Of a stretch of 64,000 bases of DNA, positions 45,458 to 54,707 are shown piece by piece. Both the position numbers and the translations under genes were made by a program. The DNA is from Phycisphaeraceae bacterium (GTDB lineage: Bacteria > Planctomycetota > Phycisphaerae > Phycisphaerales > Phycisphaeraceae). The stretch is taken from positions 84,650-148,649 of the forward strand of contig JAJDCY010000021.1 of NCBI GenBank assembly GCA_029260595.1, written 5' to 3'. How positions within the stretch are numbered: the first letter of the stretch is position 1; every line of letters begins with the position of its first letter. The notes under the pieces are model-generated. The model was not told the DNA's origin, made no database searches, and saw only the letters and a program-made list of their open reading frames with translations.

Positions 45458-46276
45458 ATGAGCGGGAGAGACTCCATACCCATGCCTGCTGCCAATCCAA
45501 ACGCAAACAACGCTCCCCACGCGATCATCCTCGCCGCAGGCCAGGGCAACCGCATGGGCGCCGACCTGCCCAAGGTCCTACACCACGTCGCCGGCCGCCC
45601 CATGATCTGCTGGGTCATCGAGGCCTGCCGCGACGCCGGCGTCTCACGCATCGTCGTCGTCACCGGATACCGCGGCCAGGACGTCCGCAACACACTCGCC
45701 GAATACGACAACTGCCAGTTCGTCGAACAGCCCGAACAACTCGGCACCGGCCACGCCGCACTCATGGCCGAACCCGTCTTCGCCGACCACCCACCCACCG
45801 ACGTCTTCGTCCTCGCCGGCGACGCCCCGCTCATCCGCGCCACCACACTCACCCACCTGCTCGAAGAGCACCGCTCACACAACGCTCACGCCACACTCGC
45901 CACCGCCGTCCTCGACAACCCCGTCGGCTACGGCCACATCATGCGCGACCCCCAAGGCCGCTTCCAGGGCATCATCGAGCACAAAGACGCCACCGACGAA
46001 CAAAAGAAAATCCGCGAAATCAACCCCAGCTACTACTGCTTCCACACCGAAACCCTCTTCGACGCCCTCCACAGCGTCCGCAATGACAACGCCCAGGCCG
46101 AGTACTACCTCACCGACGTCCCCGGCCAGCTACAAAAAGACGGCCACCCCGTCACCGTCGTCGACGCCGTTCCCCCCGAAGACGTCCTCGGCGTCAACAC
46201 ACTCGAACAGCTCAAGCAGGTCGACCGTGTCATGCGCACGCGGCTCGGAATCTTGTCGTACAATCACGCGGGTTGA
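45458..46276 (+). CDS. glmU: UDP-N-acetylglucosamine pyrophosphorylase, GlmU N-terminal domain only
   Basis: The 272-residue nucleotidyltransferase shows the signature ILAAGQGNRMGADLPKVLH near residue 24, 'EQPEQLGTGHAALMAEP', FVLAGDAPLI with the metal-binding Asp, and the EINPSYYCF/YYLTDV segment of GlmU-type enzymes. It makes UDP-GlcNAc from GlcNAc-1-phosphate and UTP. The C-terminal left-handed beta-helix acetyltransferase half of bifunctional GlmU is absent, so glucosamine-1-phosphate acetylation must be done elsewhere. GGGAGAAA precedes the ATG. The order with prs, rplY and pth is the one seen in Bacillus (glmU-prs-ctc-pth), which supports the assignment. Confidence 0.88.
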   Translation: MSGRDSIPMPAANPNANNAPHAIILAAGQGNRMGADLPKVLHHVAGRPMICWVIEACRDAGVSRIVVVTGYRGQDVRNTLAEYDNCQFVEQPEQLGTGHAALMAEPVFADHPPTDVFVLAGDAPLIRATTLTHLLEEHRSHNAHATLATAVLDNPVGYGHIMRDPQGRFQGIIEHKDATDEQKKIREINPSYYCFHTETLFDALHSVRNDNAQAEYYLTDVPGQLQKDGHPVTVVDAVPPEDVLGVNTLEQLKQVDRVMRTRLGILSYNHAG

Positions 46277-46290
46277 CGGAGCCCGCGTGA

Positions 46291-47268
<978 letters not shown>

Positions 47269-47287
47269 CTCCCCCGCGCGATCACGA

Positions 47288-47326
47288 CGTAGGGTGGGTT
47301 GAGCACAGCGAAACCCACCATCCCCC
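47288..47326. repeat. 39-bp REP-like palindrome, copy 1
   Basis: GTGGGTT and AACCCAC arms surround a 10-11-nt centre (GAGCACAGCGA). The whole 39 bp matches the copy at 60766-60804 with one mismatch. It touches the C-terminal end of the dead RAYT gene, the usual arrangement of REP elements and their transposase. Confidence 0.85.
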
Positions 47327-47735
47327 TCAGGGCGCCACTGCTGGCTTGCCCAGCAGAGTTCGAAAATCAAACGATTCCCGGTCCTTTTTCTTCCCATGCT
47401 CGATCGGGAACGACTTGAAGCGGCCTTGGTACACCGGCCCGGTGCCCGAAGTGTGGCGGTGGGCGTGCCAGCGCTGCGAATGCGTCACCGTCAGCCAACG
47501 CATGAGCTCGCTGAGGTCCTGATCGCCACGCGGCCAAAGCACCAGGTGCCAGTGGTTGGGCATCAGGCAGTAGCCCAGCAGACGGGCCCCGGGCCGGCGT
47601 TGGATCGCCTAGGCCATCACCCGTTCGAATGCGGTGTAGTCACCATCATCATCGAAGAGCGTCATCCGCCCGGCACCCCGGTTGATGACGTGGTACGCCA
47701 ACCCACCCCATCGCTACCCGGGGCCGCCTCGGCAT
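47327..47735 (-). pseudogene. REP-associated tyrosine transposase (RAYT, IS200-like) remnant
   Basis: Read on the - strand, the pieces spell a RAYT protein: MPRRPRVAM (ATG at 47735), then in the next frame GLAYHVINRGAGRMTLFDDD, TAFERVMA, a TAG stop at 47611-47609, and on in the same frame LGYCLMPNHWHLVLWP and PVYQGRFKSFPI. The change of frame near 47705 is consistent with one extra G. After FPIEHG the normal C-terminal third of the family is missing. His-x-His in HWHLV is the transposase metal motif; the catalytic Tyr region is lost. Frameshift, stop and truncation together mean it is dead. It lies between prs and an unrelated gene, inside the disrupted glmU-prs-rplY-pth block. Confidence 0.85.
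47331..47356. repeat. Second palindromic repeat family, copy 1
   Basis: CTGCTGG and CCAGCAG form a hairpin after GGCGCCA. A related hairpin lies at 62201-62234. It overlaps the end of the RAYT remnant. Confidence 0.5.
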
Positions 47736-47775
47736 GAGCGGAACTTACCAGCAGACGCCTTCAGATGCGATAAAC

Positions 47776-47846
47776 GACTCCCGACCCCTTTTCTTGTTCG
47801 ACCCCTTTTCTTGTTCTTTTCTTGTTCCCCTTTTCTTGTTCGGGGG
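47776..47846 (+). repeat. Tandem array of a 12-15-nt pyrimidine-rich unit (left array)
   Basis: Four copies of a unit like CCCCTTTTCTTGTTC follow GACTCCCGACC. The complement of the same pattern forms the right array at 49673-49814, so the two arrays are inverted around the PEP-CTERM gene. Confidence 0.8.
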
Positions 47847-48015
47847 GTGGGTTTTAGGGGTGGGGCGGGCGGGGTTGGTCGGCGGGCGGCGAGGGTGGCG
47901 ATCATTGTTCTCAGGTGTGACTTTGAGTTTCTGTGACCACCTGCCTTATGCCTTTCCATCGCCGCCAGCGGCTCTTCGGCCTCGCGTTCGGCCGGAAGGT
48001 TGAATCTCGGGGTAG

Positions 48016-48040
48016 AAAAAACCCCGGGGTGAGCCGGGGT
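48016..48040 (-). terminator. Rho-independent terminator of the PEP-CTERM gene
   Basis: On the - strand ACCCCGG and CCGGGGT form a 7-bp stem with a 6-nt loop, followed by a run of T. It lies about 30 bp after the stop of the 449-residue gene. Confidence 0.85.
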
Positions 48041-48068
48041 GGTGGGGGTTGGATTGTGGTGTCCCGCC

Positions 48069-49418
48069 TCAGGCGGTGCGGCGGCGGGTGGCGAAGCCTA
48101 GACCCGCGAGACCGATCAGGGCGAGTGTTGCGGTGATGGGTTCGGGAGCGATGCCGGTGCCCTTGAGGTCATATGTGAACACGCTGCCGCTACCACCCAG
48201 AACCGCATCTTCATCGGTGAAGACGGTCAGTACCGCAGAAGCCATACCGACGACACTCGGGTCAAACTTCAAACTCAGTGGCAGAGTACCGCCTTGGCTG
48301 ATGACCGTCCCAGGGGTGAACCCCATCACCGAGAACAAGCCCGGATCCAAACCACCAAACGAGATGTTCAGGATCGTAAGATCGGTCAGCGCGCTGTTCC
48401 CACCATTGGGATCGGTGCTGGTATTCATCAGATCCAGAGTCAGCATCCCGGTGTCTCCGAGGATCACATCGCCAAAATCGAGCATACCACCCGGAGCCAC
48501 AATACTGTCAAAGACCGGCCCAACGCCCTGCCCCATCAGTGTGAGGTCTTGTTGGAATGCCGAGTTGTCGCCGGCCGGATTGCCGTTGGTCAGGCTCAGC
48601 GCGACGATCTCAGTGTCGATCGCATGACCCGTGGGCGTGTAGGAATAGTCGTAAGTATCTGAGTCGGGCTGAGCATTTCCATTGAGAGGGTCGTCAAGGT
48701 CGATCGTGTGCGCACCACCACTGAACTGTGGGCCTACCGCTGCGGCAATGCTGCCATTGAGATTTACCCCTACAAGGCTGCCGTCGCCGACATTAGAGAC
48801 ACCGACCGACGCGGTGCCGCTAGTCCCGATTCGCACAAGACCCGCATCAACGCTGCCGGTATCAACCGTCGCCTGCGGGGCGCGTGGCACGATGGGGACG
48901 CTAAAATAAGCGGTGCTTGATAGGCTAGGCTCCCAGATGAAGTTGGCGGCTGCTGGCAACGTGCCTAGGAAACCCCACGGGGACGTCCCGTTAGCACCCA
49001 GATCTACCGGTGCCACGTAGGGCATCCCAAACCCGGTAGCGTTTGAGTTCCAATCCGTGGCGTTGGTCAACAGGGACTGAGTTCCGTTGGGAAACTTAAA
49101 GTCAGTTCCACTTAGCGAGAACTCCCCGATTAGCATCTGTGGGGGCCCCGCATCATCCCCTCTGATGTGTAGGTAGTTTGTCACGTTAGGAGTTAGGATC
49201 ACATTATGGTTAGATACAGTAGGCCAAAATCCGTTCGAGCCAAATAGCGTTCCTGCTACAGAATCGTCTGTACTGACGTAGATCTCGTATGAATTATCCA
49301 CCGTCAAACTCGAAAACAGAGTTGTTACGCCAAATACACTATGCGTTACCGACCCTAGGAATATTGCCGCTAGCCCGAACAAAATCTTTGCGTTCTCTCT
49401 CAAAAGAAGACCTTTCAC
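48069..49418 (-). CDS. Secreted PEP-CTERM protein with choice-of-anchor-like beta domains
   Basis: The 449-residue protein has a signal peptide (ILFGLAAIFLGSVTHSVFG). Two beta-rich regions follow, the second of the type 'LDFGDVILGDTGMLTLDLMN', seen in choice-of-anchor/Ig-like domains that act as surface spacers. The C-terminus is PEP, a hydrophobic stretch and RRRTA, the exosortase sorting signal. Exosortase itself is not in the window. GTG 49418 is the longest start; TTG at 49403 has AAAGG 6 nt upstream and also leaves a good signal peptide. GC content falls toward the 5' end, unlike the neighbouring genes. It stands alone between the two inverted repeat arrays. Confidence 0.85.
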   Translation of the reverse strand: MKGLLLRENAKILFGLAAIFLGSVTHSVFGVTTLFSSLTVDNSYEIYVSTDDSVAGTLFGSNGFWPTVSNHNVILTPNVTNYLHIRGDDAGPPQMLIGEFSLSGTDFKFPNGTQSLLTNATDWNSNATGFGMPYVAPVDLGANGTSPWGFLGTLPAAANFIWEPSLSSTAYFSVPIVPRAPQATVDTGSVDAGLVRIGTSGTASVGVSNVGDGSLVGVNLNGSIAAAVGPQFSGGAHTIDLDDPLNGNAQPDSDTYDYSYTPTGHAIDTEIVALSLTNGNPAGDNSAFQQDLTLMGQGVGPVFDSIVAPGGMLDFGDVILGDTGMLTLDLMNTSTDPNGGNSALTDLTILNISFGGLDPGLFSVMGFTPGTVISQGGTLPLSLKFDPSVVGMASAVLTVFTDEDAVLGGSGSVFTYDLKGTGIAPEPITATLALIGLAGLGFATRRRTA

Positions 49419-49672
49419 TTAACCGACATTTCTCAGTTGCAAAAAACCACCAGGCAACACACCTGATAGACAACGATGCGTCTTGGCGAACCTTCCAACG
49501 GGCAGAACGTGCTCCACCCTCACCAAACCTGATTATCAAATCTCTACTTTTTCCCCGTGGCCAGATAAGGCCAACCATTGAACCAAACGACATTCACTTT
49601 GGCCCACACCAAGAAGCGGCGTGGACCGACATGCACACACTCTAAACAAACCGGTGGCCTGCGTCAAAGGGA
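49419..49672. other. AT-richer region upstream of the PEP-CTERM gene
   Basis: Noticeably lower in GC than the rest of the window and probably the promoter region of the - strand gene. No RNA gene or credible coding frame was seen; a + strand frame at 49289-49645 is antisense to the gene start and unsupported. Confidence 0.4.
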
Positions 49673-49814
49673 AGAAAAGGGGCAGAAAAGGGGCAGAAAA
49701 GGGGGCAGAAAAGGGGTCGGGGCAGAAAAGGGGTCGGGAGTCATTAATTTGGGCAGAAAAGACCAGAAAAGGGGTCGGACCAGAAAAGGGGTCGGGAGTC
49801 ATTAATCGCCCTCG
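49673..49814 (-). repeat. Tandem array of the purine/pyrimidine unit (right array, inverted)
   Basis: On the + strand, AGAAAAGGGG-containing units repeat about eight times. GGGGTCGGGAGTCATTAAT occurs twice (ending near 49756 and 49814). This is the reverse complement of the pattern at 47776-47846. Confidence 0.8.
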
Positions 49815-50032
49815 GCGGGTACCTGGGGCTAAGCGCAGCGTGCCCCCAAAACGTACCCCCCTCCCGGTGCCACCGACAACCCCACTTGTCAGCACCCGGC
49901 CCCGTGCCCCCCACCCAAATTTTTCCGCTACAATCCCCCAATTCACCGCCGGGCCCCGCTCGCCCGCCGGCCGAAACGACTCGGGACCGAACTCGGCCCC
50001 CACACTCGGGACCCGCAAATAGGAACGCACCC

Positions 50033-50686
50033 ATGCCCGCCACCGCCACACACGACATCACCACCGTCCAAGCCGAACCGCGCGACCAACTCGGCTCACG
50101 CCCCACCGCCGCGCTACGCACCGCCGGCCGGCTCCCCGTCGTCATCTACGGCCGCAAGCAGGACCCCGTCCACCTCTCGATCGACCGCATCGAGATCACC
50201 AACCTCCTGCACGACAACGCACACCTGATCGAGATCGCCCACGGCGGCTCGGCCGAGCCCTGCCTCATCAAAGCCGTCCAGTGGAACCACCTGGGCAACC
50301 TCATCCAACACGTCGACCTCACCCGCGTCGACCTGACCCAGTCCGTCACCGTCACCGTCGACATCGAACTCTTCGGCGACGCCATCGGCCTCAAAGAAGC
50401 CGGCACACTGCTCGAACACCCGATCACCCAGATCGAGATCGAGTGCCTGCCCACGCAGATCCCCGAGAAGATCCGATTCGACATCAGCGAGCTAGGCGTG
50501 GGCGAATCCAAAGCCATCGCCGACATCACCCTCCCCGAGGGCATCAAAGCCGTCAGCGACCCCGAGTCCGTCATCGCCGCCATCCACGTCCTCGCCGAAG
50601 AGGAAGAAGAACTAGAACCCACCACCGACGCCGCCGAACCCGAAGTCCTCGGAAAGAAAGAAGAACCCGAAGCCGACGCCGAGTAA
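50033..50686 (+). CDS. rplY: 50S ribosomal protein L25, long (CTC/TL5) form
   Basis: The 217-residue product has the 5S-rRNA-binding N-terminal domain (EPRDQLGSRPTAALR, GRLPVVIYG) and the second beta domain (about 100-190, ending 'GVGESKAIADITLPEGIK'). It also has the acidic Glu-rich tail normal for the CTC form. The chosen ATG has AGGAA about 8 nt upstream, although the frame stays open to 49886. In Bacillus the same gene (ctc) follows prs, and pth follows it. The pth gene does follow here, but prs is 2.8 kb upstream across the island. Confidence 0.94.
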   Translation: MPATATHDITTVQAEPRDQLGSRPTAALRTAGRLPVVIYGRKQDPVHLSIDRIEITNLLHDNAHLIEIAHGGSAEPCLIKAVQWNHLGNLIQHVDLTRVDLTQSVTVTVDIELFGDAIGLKEAGTLLEHPITQIEIECLPTQIPEKIRFDISELGVGESKAIADITLPEGIKAVSDPESVIAAIHVLAEEEEELEPTTDAAEPEVLGKKEEPEADAE

Positions 50687-50758
50687 CACCGCACTCGCCG
50701 CCTGACACAACACCCGACCCAACACCGCGATCAATCCACCGCCGCACACCCCGATCCG

Positions 50759-51325
50759 ATGAAACTCATCGTTGGACTAGGCAACCCCGGCCCCGAGTAC
50801 GCTCACACCCGCCACAACGCCGGATTCATGGCCATCGACCGCCTCCTCGCCCGACACGCCCCGGCCGAATCGCCCAAATCCCGCTTCCATTCCCGCGTCT
50901 ACGACACCCCCGTCGCCGGCCAACGCTGCCTCCTGATCCAGCCCATGACCTTCATGAACCGCAGCGGCCTCGCCGTCGGTGAAGCCGCCCGCTTCTACAA
51001 ACTCGATCCCGCTGACCTGATCATCCTCGTCGACGACATCAACCTCCCCGTAGGCCGCATCCGCCTGCGCGCCGACGGCGGACCCGGCGGACACAACGGC
51101 CTGATCGACATCGAACGCGCACTGTCCAGCCGCGACTACCCGCGCCTCCGCATCGGCGTCGACGCACCGGGCCGCGCCCGCCAGACCGACTACGTCCTGG
51201 GCCGCTTCGCCCCCGACCAGGCCGACGCACTCGACGACTCACTCAACCGCGCCGCCGACGCCGTCGAGACCTGGCTCACCGACGGGATCGACCTGGCCAT
51301 GACCCGCCACAACGCCCCCGCCTGA
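50759..51325 (+). CDS. pth: Peptidyl-tRNA hydrolase
   Basis: The 188-residue enzyme has the family lines LIVGLGNPGPEYAHTRHNAG (catalytic His in TRHN), QPMTFMNRSG, ILVDDINLPVGRIRLR and GGPGGHNGL. Together these contain the Asn, His and Asp residues of the active site. It releases peptides from tRNAs that fell off the ribosome. It begins 72 bp after rplY with no clear ribosome binding site. Confidence 0.95.
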   Translation: MKLIVGLGNPGPEYAHTRHNAGFMAIDRLLARHAPAESPKSRFHSRVYDTPVAGQRCLLIQPMTFMNRSGLAVGEAARFYKLDPADLIILVDDINLPVGRIRLRADGGPGGHNGLIDIERALSSRDYPRLRIGVDAPGRARQTDYVLGRFAPDQADALDDSLNRAADAVETWLTDGIDLAMTRHNAPA

Positions 51326-51379
51326 CCCGCCCCGACACCCCGGTTGCATACCAACCCACCCCCGGTCAGGATGGCCGCG

Positions 51380-52717
51380 ATGCCCCTGCAAACCTTCACC
51401 ATCACCAACCCCGACGAGCTCGACAACCTCGGCTGGTTCCGCTCGCTGCGCACCTCCACCCTCGCCGACACCGACGCCGCCGCCCAGACCGCCGCCATCG
51501 TCGCCGCCGTCCGCACCGAGCGCGACGCCGCCCTCGTCCGCTACATGGCCAAGTGGTCCGACCCCGCCTTCACCGCCGCCCGCATCCCCGTTTCCCCCGA
51601 CGCCCTCACCGCCGCACTCGCCGCGCTCGACCCGGCCCTGCGATCCACCCTCGAACAAGCCATCCAAAACGTCCGCGCCTACCAGCAACACATCCTCCCG
51701 CGCGACCCCGCCCCCACCACCATCGCCGGCGCCCAGCTCGGCCTGCGCTTCACACCCATCGACCGCGTCGGCCTGCTCGTCCCCGGTGGCCGCGCGGCCT
51801 ACCCCTCCACCGTCATCATGCTCGCCGTCCCCGCACTCGTCGCCGGCGTCTCCGCCGCCAACATCACCGTCGTCAGCCCACCACCCACACAACAACCCAT
51901 CGACTCCGCGAACACCACCGACGCCGACATCTCCCCCCTGGTCCTCGCAACCTGCGCACTGCTGGGCATCACCCGCGTCAACCGCATCGGCGGCGCCCAA
52001 GCCGTCGCCGCACTCGCCTTCGGCACCGAGTCCGTCGCACCCGTCGACCTCATCGCCGGCCCCGGCAACCTCTACACCCAGCTCGCCAAACAACATGTCG
52101 CCGGCGTCGTCGGCATCGACGGCTTCTACGGCCCCAGCGAGATCCTCACCATCGCCGACGACTCCGCCAACCCCGCCCACATCGCCTCCGACCTGATCGC
52201 CCAAGCCGAGCACGACCCAGGCCGATGCATCCTCGTCGCCTGGTCACAAAAAACCATCGACGCCATCAACAACGCTATCGCCCAACAACTCCCCGCACGC
52301 ACCCGCCGCACCGCCATCGAGTCCGCCCTCGCCAACGACTCCGCCGCCGTCCTCGTCCCCGACCAAACCACCGCCGCCGCCATCGCCAACCGCATCGCCG
52401 CCGAACACGTCAACCTCGCCGTCGCCGACCCCACCGCCTGGCTCGACCGCGTGCGTAACGGCGGCGAATTCTTCCTCGGCGACCAAACCCCCGTCGCCGC
52501 CGGCGACTACTACGCCGGCCCCAGCCACTGCCTGCCCACCGCCACCACCGCCCGCTTCGCCAGCGGCGTCAGCGTCTACACCTTCCTGAAAAGATCCGCC
52601 ACCGTGCACTACCCCGAATCCCCCCCGCCCGACGCCTTGAGCGCCATCGCCCGCCTCGCCCAAGCCGAAGGCCTCGAAGCCCACGCCGCCTCCGCCCAAT
52701 CCCGCCTCAACCGCTAA
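51380..52717 (+). CDS. hisD: Histidinol dehydrogenase
   Basis: The 445-residue enzyme performs the last two oxidations of histidine synthesis. It shows GLLVPGGRAAYPST, IDLIAGPGN-type sequence, the Zn ligands in LIAQAEHDPGR, the catalytic Glu-His pair in AAEHVNL and the C-terminal GDYYAGPSHCLPT with the last Zn His. Three starts are in frame (51344 TTG, 51371 ATG, 51380 ATG). The last has AGG about 9 nt upstream and is preferred. No other his gene is adjacent, so the pathway is dispersed. Confidence 0.94.
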   Translation: MPLQTFTITNPDELDNLGWFRSLRTSTLADTDAAAQTAAIVAAVRTERDAALVRYMAKWSDPAFTAARIPVSPDALTAALAALDPALRSTLEQAIQNVRAYQQHILPRDPAPTTIAGAQLGLRFTPIDRVGLLVPGGRAAYPSTVIMLAVPALVAGVSAANITVVSPPPTQQPIDSANTTDADISPLVLATCALLGITRVNRIGGAQAVAALAFGTESVAPVDLIAGPGNLYTQLAKQHVAGVVGIDGFYGPSEILTIADDSANPAHIASDLIAQAEHDPGRCILVAWSQKTIDAINNAIAQQLPARTRRTAIESALANDSAAVLVPDQTTAAAIANRIAAEHVNLAVADPTAWLDRVRNGGEFFLGDQTPVAAGDYYAGPSHCLPTATTARFASGVSVYTFLKRSATVHYPESPPPDALSAIARLAQAEGLEAHAASAQSRLNR

Positions 52718-52765
52718 CCACCACCAGCCCCACTGCCGACCCCGCCACAACCTCCACCCCACACC

Positions 52766-53128
52766 ATGACCCTCCAATCACTCGCATTCTTCGTCTTCCC
52801 CGTCGCCGACCTCGACCGCGCCCGCACCTTCTACGAAACCCACTTCAACCTCCCCGTCCTCGGCGCCGGCGACAGCAGCGTCGACTACGATTTCGCCGGC
52901 ATCCGCCTGCGCATCTACATCCACGAAGGCGAGTACCACCGCCAGCACTCCGGACTGCTCTTCTTCGTCAGCGACATCGACGCCACCACCGACCGCCTCC
53001 ACGCCGCCGGCGTCGAGTTCCGCGACCAACCCCACGACGAACCCTGGGGCGGCCGCATCACCACCGTCGCCGACCCCGACGGCAACCTCTTCACCCTCCT
53101 GGACGACGCCTACCGCCGCTCCCTCTGA
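52766..53128 (+). CDS. VOC-superfamily (glyoxalase/bleomycin-resistance-like) protein
   Basis: The 120-residue protein contains one complete VOC module: FFVFPVADLDRARTFYE, then LLFFVSDIDATTDRLHAAG and VADPDGNLFTLLD, where the last Glu of metal-binding members is replaced by Thr-Leu-Leu. It may be a metal-dependent lyase, a dioxygenase or a binding protein; the substrate cannot be told. It starts 48 bp after hisD without a clear ribosome binding site. Confidence 0.85.
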   Translation: MTLQSLAFFVFPVADLDRARTFYETHFNLPVLGAGDSSVDYDFAGIRLRIYIHEGEYHRQHSGLLFFVSDIDATTDRLHAAGVEFRDQPHDEPWGGRITTVADPDGNLFTLLDDAYRRSL

Positions 53129-53148
53129 CACCACCACCGCCGCACCGA

Positions 53149-53178
53149 TCGACACCGCACCAACCCCACACCTAAAAT
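53149..53178 (+). promoter_or_regulatory. Candidate promoter predicting a leaderless transcript
   Basis: TCGACA (53149-53154), 18 nt, TAAAAT (53173-53178), then six bases before the ATG at 53185. The layout is the same as at cimA. Confidence 0.5.
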
Positions 53179-53184
53179 CAGTTC

Positions 53185-53889
53185 ATGTTCGAAACACTCT
53201 TCGCCAAAACCTTCGTCATCCTCGCCTCCCAACTATTCATCACCTGGCTCACCGCCGCCGCCACCATCGCCACCATCCGCCGCGCCTACCTCGCCGGCTC
53301 CACCCGCGTCACCGCGACGGAAACTAAAAATGATCAGCTCGACCTCCACCTCGATTGGTCCTCGATCAAGGGCTACTTCTACGCCCTGCTCATCGTCGAC
53401 ATCGCCGTCTTCCTCGCCCTGATGTTCCTAGGCCGGCAAAACCTCAACATCGGCCTGCCCCTGTTCACCGTCTGGTCCGCACTCACCGGCATCGAGGTCG
53501 CGCTCGCCCTGATCTCCGTCGACGAAAACCTCGGCGCCAAAGTCGTCGCCATCACCGCCACCATCACCTGCGCCGCCGGCCTGATCGGCATGTACTCCGG
53601 CATCGACTTCGCCTTCCTCGGAACCATCCTCTTCATCGCCCTCATGCTGCTGATCGTCGGCAACCTCGTCCGCCTGTTCATCTCCATCCCGCGCGCCTCC
53701 CAGCGCACCATGGCCTTCTTCGGCGCCGTCATCTTCACCGGCTACCTCCTCTACGACTTCAACCGCCTGTCCAAACTCGGCGAACACGCGGGCGCCAACA
53801 ACTGGCGCGTCGCCATGGACCTCGCCATCAGCATCTACCTGGACATCATCAATCTGTTTTTGCAATTGCTCGACTTGTTGAGCGACTGA
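53185..53889 (+). CDS. Bax inhibitor-1-like membrane protein
   Basis: The 234-residue protein has seven hydrophobic segments. The C-terminal part VIFTGYLLYDFNRLSKL and 'ISIYLDIINLFLQLLDLLSD' match the closing lines of the Bax-inhibitor-1/YbhL/YccA family. This includes the Tyr-Asp of the Ca-leak pore region and the D-I-I-N-L-F helix. Bacterial members are thought to be pH-sensitive Ca channels or to interact with FtsH. The N-terminal half is less conserved. It ends 11 bp before a convergent bPH2 gene. Confidence 0.8.
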   Translation: MFETLFAKTFVILASQLFITWLTAAATIATIRRAYLAGSTRVTATETKNDQLDLHLDWSSIKGYFYALLIVDIAVFLALMFLGRQNLNIGLPLFTVWSALTGIEVALALISVDENLGAKVVAITATITCAAGLIGMYSGIDFAFLGTILFIALMLLIVGNLVRLFISIPRASQRTMAFFGAVIFTGYLLYDFNRLSKLGEHAGANNWRVAMDLAISIYLDIINLFLQLLDLLSD

Positions 53890-53900
53890 CTCGCCGCGCA

Positions 53901-54572
53901 CTACCGATACCGATTCAGCGCCCGCACCAACGTCTGGTGAATCTCCAACGGCCGATCCAGCATCACCCACGCCGCATCCACATGCCCCGTCCCCGCCGTC
54001 GTAAAACCGATCGACCCCAGCCCGAACAGCCGCTCCTTAAAAGAGAACGTCGTGTACGTGTGCTGGACCTGCTGCAGGTTCGTCTCGAACACCTGCACCT
54101 CGATCACCCCCTTCACCCGGATCACCCGCCGATCCGTCAGCACATACACCCGGCTAAGCCACTCCAAAAACTGCCAGCACACCCGCGCCGTCCCCAACCC
54201 GATCCCCAGCATCGCCAGGTCCCGCGGCCCAAATGGCAGCGAATACCCCTGCCGATACACCCACACCGCGGCCAACAACACCGCCGTCATCGCCAACAAA
54301 AACCGCGCCGACTCCAGCAGCACATACCACAAGCTGGGCTTGAGCAGCAAAATAATGATCTCGTTGTCCTGGATCAGCTCCGGCGGCAGCAGCATCACCA
54401 CCCGCCCATGAGGCACATCCGGCGCCTGCTCCGGCACCGGCTCCGCGTTGCCCGCCTCGCCCAGCGGCGACGCCCCCTCACCCGCACAATCCACCCGCCC
54501 CCCCACCGCCCTAGCCCCACGCCGACCCGACGCCCCCACCCCGCCCACCGCCCTGTCGATCACACCCTGCAT
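53901..54572 (-). CDS. Membrane protein with bacterial PH (bPH2/YdbS-like) domain
   Basis: The 223-residue product has a variable N-terminus (about 1-60), two membrane helices (about 80-125) and a C-terminal bPH2 domain with VYVLTDRRVIRVKGVIE and 'TNLQQVQHTYTTFSFKERLF'. The domain usually occurs in small membrane proteins of unknown function. The ATG at 54572 is preferred over the open frame that extends to 54662, because the added residues are Gly/Trp-rich and unlike a real protein. Confidence 0.75.
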   Translation of the reverse strand: MQGVIDRAVGGVGASGRRGARAVGGRVDCAGEGASPLGEAGNAEPVPEQAPDVPHGRVVMLLPPELIQDNEIIILLLKPSLWYVLLESARFLLAMTAVLLAAVWVYRQGYSLPFGPRDLAMLGIGLGTARVCWQFLEWLSRVYVLTDRRVIRVKGVIEVQVFETNLQQVQHTYTTFSFKERLFGLGSIGFTTAGTGHVDAAWVMLDRPLEIHQTLVRALNRYR

Positions 54573-54707
54573 AACCCTAAGTGTAGCACGCCGCACACCC
54601 CCCCAACACCCGCCCAACACACCACCAACCCCCACCCAACCCCCGCACCAAAATCCCCCCACCCCCCAACCGAGTCAGCCCGCGCCCACTGACATATGAT
54701 ATGCCCC

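Noticed and set aside
47734..48003. Small + strand protein encoded across the left repeat array
   Set aside because: Its sequence is produced by the tandem repeat and has no ribosome binding site or recognisable domain.
49289..49645. 118-codon + strand frame over the start of the PEP-CTERM gene
   Set aside because: Antisense to a supported gene, without start signal or motif.
51239..52213. 324-codon frame antisense to hisD
   Set aside because: Gly/Asp/Val-rich composition typical of shadow frames; hisD is unmistakable.
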